NCBI GenBank assembly: GCA_964388245.1
Contig: CAYLZH010000292.1
Coordinates: forward strand, 1-5,367
DNA length: 5,367 nucleotides
Direction: 5' to 3'
DNA from: JAIOYV01 sp964388245
GTDB taxonomy: Bacteria; Bacteroidota; Bacteroidia; Bacteroidales; M50B96
The notes below the pieces were generated by a model. It was given only the letters and a program-made list of their open reading frames with translations, was not told the DNA's origin and ran no database searches. Both the position numbers and the translations under genes were made by a program. How positions within the stretch are numbered: the first letter of the stretch is position 1; each line of letters opens with the position of its first letter. Positions 1 through 5,367 of the stretch are shown here, piece after piece.

Positions 1-530
1 CAATTATTCCCTGTTCGAATTATGACCATACAACACTTTATTCATTACCTGTTAAACCATCGCCAAACCTTCCAAATATGTCAGCGGTGTATCTCTATCC
101 GGGCTTATGCTTTTTTGAAGGAACTGTAATGAGTATTGGTCGCGGAACCGATCATCCTTTTCAGTGTTATGGTCACCCCGATTTTAGTGTCGGATCGTAT
201 ACATTTACACCCAAAAGTATTCAGGGAGCATATTTGCATCCCAAACACGAAGGACAACTATGCTTTGGAGCCGATTTATCATCAGCCGGAGAGAATGTTT
301 TCGTAACTAAAAAATTGAATATCACCTGGTTAATCGGAGTCTGGGAGGTGATGCATAAGAAAGTTGATTTTTTTACATCTTATTTCGAAAAACTGGCAGG
401 GAGCGACGAATTGCGAAAGCAGATTGAGGCAGGTAAATCCGAAGAAGAAATCAGGCAGAGTTGGCAAAAAGATCTGACCGATTTTATGGAAATCAGGAAA
501 AAATATCTTCTCTATCCTGATTTTGAATAA
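1..530 (+). CDS. namZ: Exo-beta-N-acetylmuramidase NamZ (DUF1343 / GH171), C-terminal part only
   Basis: The gene enters the window already in frame (first full codon at base 3) and stops with TAA at 528-530, leaving about 175 C-terminal residues. An ATG at 78 is internal: the 25 codons before it read as family sequence, with LPVKPSPNLPN at about 45-77. After it come YLYPGLCFFEGT, MSIGRGTDHPFQ, FTPKSIQGAYLHP and a helical tail with LRKQIEAGKSEEEIRQSW and RKKYLLYPDF, all characteristic of the DUF1343 family. The characterised members, NamZ (YbbC) of Bacillus subtilis and a Tannerella forsythia homologue, remove MurNAc from the non-reducing end of peptidoglycan fragments during wall recycling. 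Full proteins are roughly 400 residues, so the N-terminal catalytic half and any signal peptide lie outside the window; activity and location cannot be judged here. The truncation is caused by the window edge and is not a sign of a pseudogene. Family assignment is firm; substrate is inferred from the family. Confidence 0.9.
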   Translation, partial: IIPCSNYDHTTLYSLPVKPSPNLPNMSAVYLYPGLCFFEGTVMSIGRGTDHPFQCYGHPDFSVGSYTFTPKSIQGAYLHPKHEGQLCFGADLSSAGENVFVTKKLNITWLIGVWEVMHKKVDFFTSYFEKLAGSDELRKQIEAGKSEEEIRQSWQKDLTDFMEIRKKYLLYPDFE

Positions 531-539
531 ACCGGTTTA
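528..539. repeat. 12-bp perfect palindrome over the namZ stop codon
   Basis: TAAACCGGTTTA is a perfect palindrome whose first three bases are the namZ stop codon. It is followed by a second small dyad, GTTTAA at 535-540 with TTAAAC at 553-558, and a few T residues (TTTTATTT at 547-554). This could be a weak 3'-end structure for namZ, but it has no GC-rich stem with a clean T-run, so it is not called a terminator. It may be chance. Confidence 0.35.
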
Positions 540-576
540 ATTGTCGTTTTATTTAAACATTATGGGAAAGCCATCG

Positions 577-584
577 TATATTTC
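577..584 (+). promoter_or_regulatory. Weak candidate -7 box for the LRR gene
   Basis: TATATTTC matches the Bacteroidota -7 consensus TAnnTTTG at seven of eight positions and lies 42 bases before the ATG at 626, which would leave a short leader of about 35 bases. No clear -33 TTTG/TTG box is visible at the expected distance; only TTTA near 552-555. The call rests on one imperfect box in AT-rich DNA and is tentative. Readthrough from namZ across the 95-base gap is equally possible. Confidence 0.25.
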
Positions 585-625
585 GTCCATAAGTTGTAAC
601 TTGAACATAAAAAGAAAGCCGGAAT

Positions 626-1381
626 ATGGACAAGGGAACAAATAGTATTTCCCCAATAAAGGCAGTTCAGTTTTTACAATCCCTCCGGGATGTACTGTTT
701 TTGGAAGAAGGTGGAAAATGGCGTCTTGTCGACCTACTAAAAAGCGACCGGCTTGATTCTGTTATTGGCCTAAACCTAAAAGGAAATTTCCTTAATAATT
801 TATCAGTACTTCGATTATTTCCAAATTTAACACAACTCAACCTAAAGGATACTGGAATATCAGATATTGATAGCCTGATTTTTTTAAAGAAGCTCACAAG
901 CCTTGACCTTACAAATAATTCAATCACCAATTTTAAGGGTATCGCTTTACTTCAGGAAACTGAATCGTTGGCTGTTTCAGGAAATAAAGGAGGGGATTTT
1001 TCGCCACTTGCTAAATTGCCAGTGCTAACCTCACTGTACATGGGATCGACCGGTATTTCAAGTTTGTCATTTCTTGACAAAAGTGTTAGCATCACACAAC
1101 TTGATCTGAAGAAAAATAACTTAACGGATGTTCATGCAGTTGCAAAACTTACAGATTTAGCACAACTTGACCTGTCCCATAATCCGGTCCGGGATATTAG
1201 TCCATTGCGTGAGTGCAGCAAATTAAAAATCCTTTCGATTACAGGATCGAATGTCGAAAACCTGAAGTTTCTTACCGGGCTGACCAATTTATCATATCTG
1301 TTTGCCGAGGGCCTCGATATAAGCAAAAGAAAGCAGGAGAAACTTCGAAAGGCCCTGCCCAATGCATTTCTTTATTTTTAA
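626..1381 (+). CDS. Leucine-rich repeat protein, probably cytoplasmic, function unknown
   Basis: This 251-residue protein is built from leucine-rich repeats. A helical N-terminal part (residues 1-45, including IKAVQFLQSLRDVLFL) caps eight 22-residue repeats in exact register, starting at residues 46, 68, 90, 112, 134, 156, 178 and 200, followed by a partial repeat and cap at 222-251. The consensus is LxxLxLxxNxIxDISPLxxLxx, as in internalin-type and other short bacterial LRRs; the clearest unit is 178-199 (LAQLDLSHNPVRDISPLREC). The end, KRKQEKLRKALPNAFLYF, resembles the C-terminal caps that close many such proteins. There is no signal peptide, lipobox, transmembrane helix or C-terminal sorting domain, so the protein probably stays in the cytoplasm, where such solenoids bind other proteins. 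The ATG at 626 is preceded by a purine-rich stretch (AAAAAGAAAG) rather than a clear Shine-Dalgarno site. It lies 95 bases after namZ and well ahead of lepA; neither neighbour reveals its partner. The fold is clear; no function can be given. Confidence 0.85.
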   Translation: MDKGTNSISPIKAVQFLQSLRDVLFLEEGGKWRLVDLLKSDRLDSVIGLNLKGNFLNNLSVLRLFPNLTQLNLKDTGISDIDSLIFLKKLTSLDLTNNSITNFKGIALLQETESLAVSGNKGGDFSPLAKLPVLTSLYMGSTGISSLSFLDKSVSITQLDLKKNNLTDVHAVAKLTDLAQLDLSHNPVRDISPLRECSKLKILSITGSNVENLKFLTGLTNLSYLFAEGLDISKRKQEKLRKALPNAFLYF

Positions 1382-1415
1382 CTGCATTATTATTCATAAT
1401 CTAATCAGAAGAAAA

Positions 1416-1445
1416 TTCTCAATTCAATGGGTTTAAATATCTTTG
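1416..1445 (+). promoter_or_regulatory. Candidate Bacteroidota-type promoter for lepA
   Basis: TATCTTTG at 1438-1445 is an exact match to the Bacteroidota sigma-factor -7 consensus TAnnTTTG. About 19 bases upstream, ATTC at 1415-1418 is only a poor version of the -33 TTTG element. Transcription would begin near 1450, giving lepA a leader of about 100 bases. The site sits in the gap after the LRR stop codon, which supports separate transcription of lepA. It is a sequence match only. Confidence 0.5.
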
Positions 1446-1549
1446 CAGAAAATTGCAGGGAAAGATTTGAACAAAGGCAAAATCTGTTTGTCTGTCCTTG
1501 AATACGACTAACTTGAATGCCATCTGTAGTTTTGGAAGATGAAAATACA

Positions 1550-3340
1550 ATGAAAGAAATAAGAAATTTTTGCATAATAGCTCATATCGATCATGGTAAA
1601 AGCACCCTGGCCGACAGGATGTTGGAAATGACCCACACCGTATCGGGCAAGGATCTGACTGAGCAAACCTTAGACAGCATGGACCTTGAACGCGAGCGTG
1701 GGATCACTATAAAAAGTCATGCTATACAAATGGATTACAAACATTCGGATGGCCGGATGTATAAACTAAACCTTATAGATACACCCGGGCATGTTGATTT
1801 TTCCTATGAGGTTTCGCGCTCAATTGCTGCTTGCGAAGGTGCTCTTCTTATAGTTGATGCAAGTCAGGGGATTCAGGCACAAACCATTTCGAACCTTTAT
1901 CAGGCCATCGATCAGGATTTGGAAGTTATTCCTATCCTGAATAAAATGGACCTTGCCAATGCCATGCCCGATGAAGTAAAAGATCAGATAATCGACCTGA
2001 TTGGTTGCGATCCTGATGATATCATTGAAGCCTCTGCAAAGACCGGTTTTGGAATCGATCGAATTTTTGAAGACATCATTAATAAAATTCCATCACCCGA
2101 GGGCAATCCCGAAGCACCATTACAGGCGCTTATTTTCGATTCGGTCTTTAATTCATTCAGGGGGATTATAGCTTACTTCAGAATTTTAAATGGAAAAATT
2201 TCCACAGGCGATTTCGTGAAATTTGTAAACACCGGAAAAGAATATGATGCCGATGAAATTGGGGTGCTAAAATTAAAGCAGGTACCCCGGAAAGAATTAT
2301 GCGCCGGCGATGTGGGGTATATTATTTCAGGAATAAAGGTCTCGAACGATGTAAAAGTTGGCGATACAATTACCCATGTGAAAAATCCATGTGAAGGAGC
2401 CATTGCCGGTTTCGAGAATGTTAAACCCATGCTGTATGCAGGTATATATCCGGTCGATGCCGATGATTATGAAGAGCTTAGGGCGTCGATGGAAAAACTC
2501 CAACTGAATGATGCCTCGCTGACCTACGAACCAGAATCATCTGCTGCGTTGGGATTTGGTTTCCGTTGCGGATTTCTTGGTCTGTTGCATATGGAAATAG
2601 TCCAGGAACGCCTCGACAGAGAGTTTAACATGGATGTGATAACAACGGTCCCAAACGTGTCGTACATGGTTCATACAAAAAAGGGAGCGCAGATCGAAGT
2701 TCACAATCCATCAGGCCTGCCGCCGGATAATACAATCGACCATATTGAAGAACCTTATATCCACGCCCAAATTATTACTAAGGCTGATTATGTCGGGCAG
2801 ATTATGAAACTTTGTATTGATCGGCGGGGTACGCTTAAAAACCAGGTTTACCTTACCAGCGACAGGGTTGAGGTTACCTTCGAGATGCCGTTGGGTGAGA
2901 TTGTTTTTGATTTCTACGATAAGCTCAAAAGTATTTCGAAAGGATATGCATCGTTCGATTATCACCAGATTGGTTTTCAGCCGGCCAGATTAGTGAAACT
3001 GGATATTCTTTTGAATGGTGAAGCAGTGGATGCTCTTTCAACATTAATCCATTTTGATAATGCCTATGATTTTGGACGAAGAATGTGTGTGAAACTGAAG
3101 GAGTTAATTCCCCGACAGCAATTCGATATTGCCATTCAGGCTGCCATCGGAGCCAAAATCATTGCCCGCGAAACAGTAAAAGCCGTACGCAAAGATGTTA
3201 CAGCCAAATGTTACGGTGGTGATATTACCCGAAAACGGAAACTCCTTGAAAAACAAAAGAAAGGTAAAAAACGGATGCGTCAGGTAGGAAATGTGGAGGT
3301 TCCCCAAACTGCGTTTTTAGCAGTGCTGAAACTGGATTAA
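1550..3340 (+). CDS. lepA: Elongation factor 4 (LepA), ribosome-associated GTPase
   Basis: LepA/EF4 is a translational GTPase that binds the ribosome; it has been proposed to back-translocate stalled ribosomes and to help in initiation or 30S maturation. All GTPase motifs are present (numbering from the ATG at 1550): P-loop AHIDHGKST 11-19, RGIT 50-53, DTPGH 77-81, NKMD 131-134, SAK 162-164. Domain II follows, then domain III with GFGFRCGFLGLLHMEIVQERL, the EF-G-like domain V, and the LepA-specific C-terminal domain with KCYGGDITRKRKLLEKQKKGKKR and VPQTAFLAVLK. The length is 596 residues, normal for the family (about 595-600). The start at 1550 is chosen because family members begin only a few residues before IRNFCIIAHIDHGKST and because GGAAGA lies 10 bases upstream at 1534-1539. 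An in-frame ATG at 1517 would add 11 residues (MPSVVLEDENT) with no family support visible to me. The gene is intact and probably has its own promoter at about 1438-1445. The neighbouring LRR gene has no known link to it. Confidence 0.97.
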   Translation: MKEIRNFCIIAHIDHGKSTLADRMLEMTHTVSGKDLTEQTLDSMDLERERGITIKSHAIQMDYKHSDGRMYKLNLIDTPGHVDFSYEVSRSIAACEGALLIVDASQGIQAQTISNLYQAIDQDLEVIPILNKMDLANAMPDEVKDQIIDLIGCDPDDIIEASAKTGFGIDRIFEDIINKIPSPEGNPEAPLQALIFDSVFNSFRGIIAYFRILNGKISTGDFVKFVNTGKEYDADEIGVLKLKQVPRKELCAGDVGYIISGIKVSNDVKVGDTITHVKNPCEGAIAGFENVKPMLYAGIYPVDADDYEELRASMEKLQLNDASLTYEPESSAALGFGFRCGFLGLLHMEIVQERLDREFNMDVITTVPNVSYMVHTKKGAQIEVHNPSGLPPDNTIDHIEEPYIHAQIITKADYVGQIMKLCIDRRGTLKNQVYLTSDRVEVTFEMPLGEIVFDFYDKLKSISKGYASFDYHQIGFQPARLVKLDILLNGEAVDALSTLIHFDNAYDFGRRMCVKLKELIPRQQFDIAIQAAIGAKIIARETVKAVRKDVTAKCYGGDITRKRKLLEKQKKGKKRMRQVGNVEVPQTAFLAVLKLD

Positions 3341-3434
3341 TTTCTGACTCTGTGTTCACCAGTATCTTATGAGCAGCAAAGGCACGTAGAATTCACTAAG
3401 GTTTTTATTCTTTAAGAACAGTTATAATAAATCA

Positions 3435-3537
3435 TGAATATCGAATGTAGAATGATATTCGAAAAACTGGCATTTATCCTTTAACATCATAACACCAAAA
3501 ATCACATTCGATATTCAAAATACATGATTCGATATTC
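3435..3537. repeat. Cluster of ATTCGATATTC repeats, direct and inverted, between convergent genes
   Basis: The 11-mer ATTCGATATTC occurs at 3506-3516 and 3527-3537, exactly 21 bases apart, and once in reverse complement (GAATATCGAAT) at 3436-3446. The outer pair extends to a perfect 14-base inverted repeat, 3435-3448 against 3504-3517, with a 55-base loop. A shorter related copy, GATATTCGAA, sits inside the loop at 3454-3463. The cluster lies in the 217-base gap between the stop codons of lepA and the dipeptidase gene. AT-rich intergenic repeats of this general look are, as far as I recall, common in Bacteroidota genomes, so a dispersed intergenic repeat is the leading reading; a shared 3'-end structure or a protein-binding site array are alternatives. 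There is no coding sequence here, and no GC-rich stem with a T-run. Confidence 0.7.
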
Positions 3538-3557
3538 TTCATTCAACATACTACTTT

Positions 3558-5192
3558 CTAATAATCTTTTGGCTCCTCAGTTTTAGTATTTTTATCCCAT
3601 ACCGGCAGGTAATACTTGTTTGGATCTTTCATTACCTCATCTTTCCAGGATTGGGGATAACCGGCATTCCGGGGATATCCTCTTTCATTTTTGATGTATC
3701 CGTCGTTGTATTTCGAAATGATTGTTCGGCTTAATTTTGTCCATTCATTAAAGACATAAGTCATCTGGTCGATTGAATAATCAGATAATAAGCTGGCAGC
3801 TATTTCCCTGCTTTCCTGATAATAATTCAGTGCAAGTTTTTCGATTGAATCCTGTTGTGCAAAAAAACGATTCTCGATACGGGACTGTTCATTTTGTACA
3901 TCCTCGATTATGTGCTTGTATTTCACGTTGGTGTAATTAGATACCAGGTTAAAAACCCAAAACACCGATTCCATGTCAAATTCCAGAAGGTTTCCCTTCC
4001 GGTAAGGCGCAGGGATGCTGTCGGTGGAAACATAAACCGGGGCATAGCATGTAAAATAACTATCATCGACACCATACCAAACAATTCCACCAATTTCATC
4101 AGGCAACGACCTTGATTGTGTAACTATCGAGAATCCTGTGTTGTAGGTAGAAATACATCGTTCCCATGATGCTTCCCTCCCTTCATGCTCCCAAACCAGG
4201 GGTCTCCAGCGGTTAGGATTGCCGAATGGGCCTGCAGCTACTCCTTGTGTTTGGTCATAGTCGGTTCCTTCGTAATGGTCGCGAATCAGGCTCATAACAT
4301 CTTTTGCAAGGAGTTTTTTATCCGGTTTTATATACAAAGGGTAGCGTTTAGCTCCAATAATACCACGATGATAATCCGGTGAAAAAGTTTGTGATGGAGC
4401 AGCTCTTCTGAAAATGCTCCAAACCCGTGATTCGCAATATCTAAGGCTGGCAGGCGTGGCCGGATCATACACATCGTTGAAACGGAACGGGCCATCTGAT
4501 TCAGGATTATAATAACCTTTTTCTTCAGCAAAAGAAATTACATTAGACGAATAGATGCAATTCTCAGGATCGTCCATCGAAAACTCCCCAATACGCGATC
4601 GGTTGGCGTGGGCACAAATCGTACCGTCAGGGATTTTTATGGCAACCCATACTGCTCCGGTATTGCCGGGCCCCATACCAATCATTTCCATTAGCCAGGC
4701 TTCATTTTTGTCGGCTATCGAAAAGCTTTCGCCTGTGCTGGAATAACCGTATTCTGCAACAAGGCCGGTCATTACTTCGATGGCCTCACGGGCAGTTTTT
4801 GAACGCTGCAAAGCGATATTCATTAATGTCCAATAGTGAAGGAATGCTTTTGTGTCCTGCAATTCTTCCCTTCCGGTAAAGGTAGTTTCGCCCATCGCTA
4901 CCTGGAATTCGTTCATGTTATGATAGCCCAAAACCTTGTAGGTGTGGGAAACCTGTGCAATACTACCGAGTTCCTTTCCACGGTAATTATAGATTGTTAA
5001 CGAATCGCCAGGTTCATGATCCTGGGCCGGAGTAGTACGAAGATGTGGATGGAATTCGCCATCGCAGGTGTATGCAATCATGTTGGAGTTGTTCCCCGAT
5101 GCACCTTTTGTAACAATAACATTAGTACATGCAAATATTGACAGGTCGGACAATGATAGTCCAATTGCCATAAAAAGAATTATTTTTTTCAT
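3558..5192 (-). CDS. Secreted C69-family dipeptidase (Ntn-hydrolase)
   Basis: This 544-residue protein belongs to peptidase family C69 (PF03577), cysteine dipeptidases of the N-terminal nucleophile superfamily, related to Lactobacillus PepD. Residues 1-21 are a signal peptide (MKK, hydrophobic core, ending SIFA), and the next residue is Cys22 in ACTNVIVTKGAS. In this family a Cys at this position is the nucleophile and must be freed at the N-terminus, so signal peptidase cleavage would also activate the enzyme. Other family blocks are STGESFSIAD 152-161, AHANRSRI 194-201, RDHYEGTDYD 304-313, GPFGNPNRW 321-329, SWERCIST 342-349 and GGIVWYGVDDS 368-378. The C-terminal part, about 405-525, is mostly helical, as in the ~540-residue Bacteroidota members. 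It probably acts in the periplasm or at the cell surface, trimming dipeptides for nutrition; the exact substrate is unknown. The start at 5192 is set by the signal peptide. The gene converges on lepA, and no partner gene lies in the window. Confidence 0.93.
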   Translation of the reverse strand: MKKIILFMAIGLSLSDLSIFACTNVIVTKGASGNNSNMIAYTCDGEFHPHLRTTPAQDHEPGDSLTIYNYRGKELGSIAQVSHTYKVLGYHNMNEFQVAMGETTFTGREELQDTKAFLHYWTLMNIALQRSKTAREAIEVMTGLVAEYGYSSTGESFSIADKNEAWLMEMIGMGPGNTGAVWVAIKIPDGTICAHANRSRIGEFSMDDPENCIYSSNVISFAEEKGYYNPESDGPFRFNDVYDPATPASLRYCESRVWSIFRRAAPSQTFSPDYHRGIIGAKRYPLYIKPDKKLLAKDVMSLIRDHYEGTDYDQTQGVAAGPFGNPNRWRPLVWEHEGREASWERCISTYNTGFSIVTQSRSLPDEIGGIVWYGVDDSYFTCYAPVYVSTDSIPAPYRKGNLLEFDMESVFWVFNLVSNYTNVKYKHIIEDVQNEQSRIENRFFAQQDSIEKLALNYYQESREIAASLLSDYSIDQMTYVFNEWTKLSRTIISKYNDGYIKNERGYPRNAGYPQSWKDEVMKDPNKYYLPVWDKNTKTEEPKDY

Positions 5193-5247
5193 TATTGAGA
5201 TTTTTATCCTGATTCAAAAAAAGAAAAAAACAATGAGCTCTACAAAA

Positions 5248-5261
5248 GCTTATTCATAAGC
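5248..5261. repeat. Small inverted repeat GCTTA-TTCA-TAAGC
   Basis: GCTTA (5248-5252) and TAAGC (5257-5261) form a five-pair stem with a four-base loop. On the - strand the hairpin has a TGAA loop, may gain a G-T pair, and is followed directly by TTTTG, with a longer T7CT7 tract about 17 bases further on. This could mark the end of a transcript from a gene beyond 5367 or be a small regulatory hairpin for the dipeptidase leader. The stem is too short and AT-rich to call a terminator. Confidence 0.35.
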
Positions 5262-5347
5262 CATAATATCTTGCTGTTTCATACATAAGATGGATTACAA
5301 ATACTGATTACAATCGGTATTTTAAAATTATAAACCGGATGGTTCTG

Positions 5348-5365
5348 CATAAACCTGTGTTTATG
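5348..5365. repeat. Inverted repeat CATAAAC-CTGT-GTTTATG
   Basis: Two perfect 7-base arms, 5348-5354 and 5359-5365, flank a four-base loop about 155-175 bases upstream of the dipeptidase start. The dyad would suit a dimeric regulator's operator or a weak hairpin at the end of a gene beyond the window edge. The right edge of the window cuts off its context, so no role can be assigned. Confidence 0.4.
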
Positions 5366-5367
5366 AT

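Larger units (their letters stand above)
5193..5367 (-). other. AT-rich leader region of the dipeptidase gene
   Basis: This 175-base stretch upstream of the dipeptidase start holds no convincing gene. Read on the coding (-) strand, it has a T7CT7 tract 24-38 bases before the ATG (A7GA7 at 5216-5230 on +) and two small inverted repeats (5248-5261 and 5348-5365). I found no good TAnnTTTG promoter box on the - strand: TTTTG near 5242-5246 and TTTG near 5314-5317 lack the TA at the right spacing. An upstream gene on the same strand, beyond the window, could supply the transcript. Confidence 0.5.

Noticed and set aside
78..530. A stand-alone 150-residue protein starting at the ATG at 78.
   Set aside because: The frame is open to the left edge of the window and the 25 codons before this ATG encode conserved NamZ-family residues, so it is the tail of a longer gene.
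667..1404. Open frames opposite or out of frame with the LRR gene (for example 667-930 minus, 1132-1362 minus, 1213-1404 plus).
   Set aside because: They overlap a strongly patterned LRR protein, show no recognisable domains, and look like by-products of its repeated codons.
2173..3307. Minus-strand frames inside lepA (2173-2430, 2711-2965, 3104-3307).
   Set aside because: They lie wholly inside a conserved, intact lepA and their translations look like antisense composition.
3435..3537. A CRISPR-like repeat array.
   Set aside because: The copies are only 11-14 bases, differ in orientation, and have spacers of irregular length; there are no cas genes.
3341..3557. A rho-independent terminator for lepA or the dipeptidase gene, including the TTCTTTAAGAA near 3410 and the 14-base inverted repeat.
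   Set aside because: No compact GC-rich hairpin with an adjoining T-run is present on either strand; the inverted repeat has a 55-base loop and AT-rich arms.
3855..5259. Plus-strand frames across the dipeptidase gene (for example 3855-4115, 4185-4382, 5068-5259), and a second minus frame at 4328-4531.
   Set aside because: All overlap the intact C69 gene in other frames, with no domain or start context of their own; 5068-5259 also spans the signal peptide and the A-tract leader.
5310..5320. A minus-strand AGTATTTG as the -7 box of a dipeptidase promoter.
   Set aside because: The TA is not two bases before TTTG as the consensus requires, and there is no matching -33 element.

Overview
The window looks like chromosomal DNA of a member of the Bacteroidota, probably a Bacteroidales/Marinilabiliales-type bacterium. 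This is inferred from moderately AT-rich sequence, Bacteroidota-style LepA, NamZ and C69 dipeptidase proteins, starts without strong Shine-Dalgarno sites, and a TATCTTTG promoter box of the Bacteroidota TAnnTTTG type ahead of lepA. I cannot assign a genus from the sequence alone.

Layout: (1) bases 1-530, + strand: the C-terminal ~175 residues of a NamZ/DUF1343 exo-beta-N-acetylmuramidase whose start lies outside the window. (2) 626-1381, +: a 251-residue leucine-rich-repeat protein with eight 22-residue repeats in unbroken register and no export signal. (3) 1550-3340, +: lepA, the ribosomal GTPase EF4, complete at 596 residues. (4) 3341-3557: a non-coding gap between convergent genes, holding several direct and inverted copies of an ATTCGATATTC motif. 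(5) 3558-5192, - strand: a complete secreted C69-family dipeptidase, an N-terminal nucleophile hydrolase with its catalytic Cys exactly after the signal peptide. (6) 5193-5367: the AT-rich leader of that gene, with two small inverted repeats and an A7GA7 tract.

The three + strand genes are co-oriented but separated by 95 and about 170 bases, and lepA has its own promoter candidate, so there is no good evidence for one operon. NamZ (peptidoglycan sugar recycling) and the C69 dipeptidase (dipeptide hydrolysis outside the cytoplasm) could both feed on cell-wall or peptide debris, but they lie on opposite strands with lepA between them and no direct link is shown. I see no CRISPR array, tRNA, rRNA, transposase or phage gene, and no convincing new biological system. 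The most unusual non-coding structure is the repeat cluster between lepA and the dipeptidase; the least understood gene is the LRR protein.
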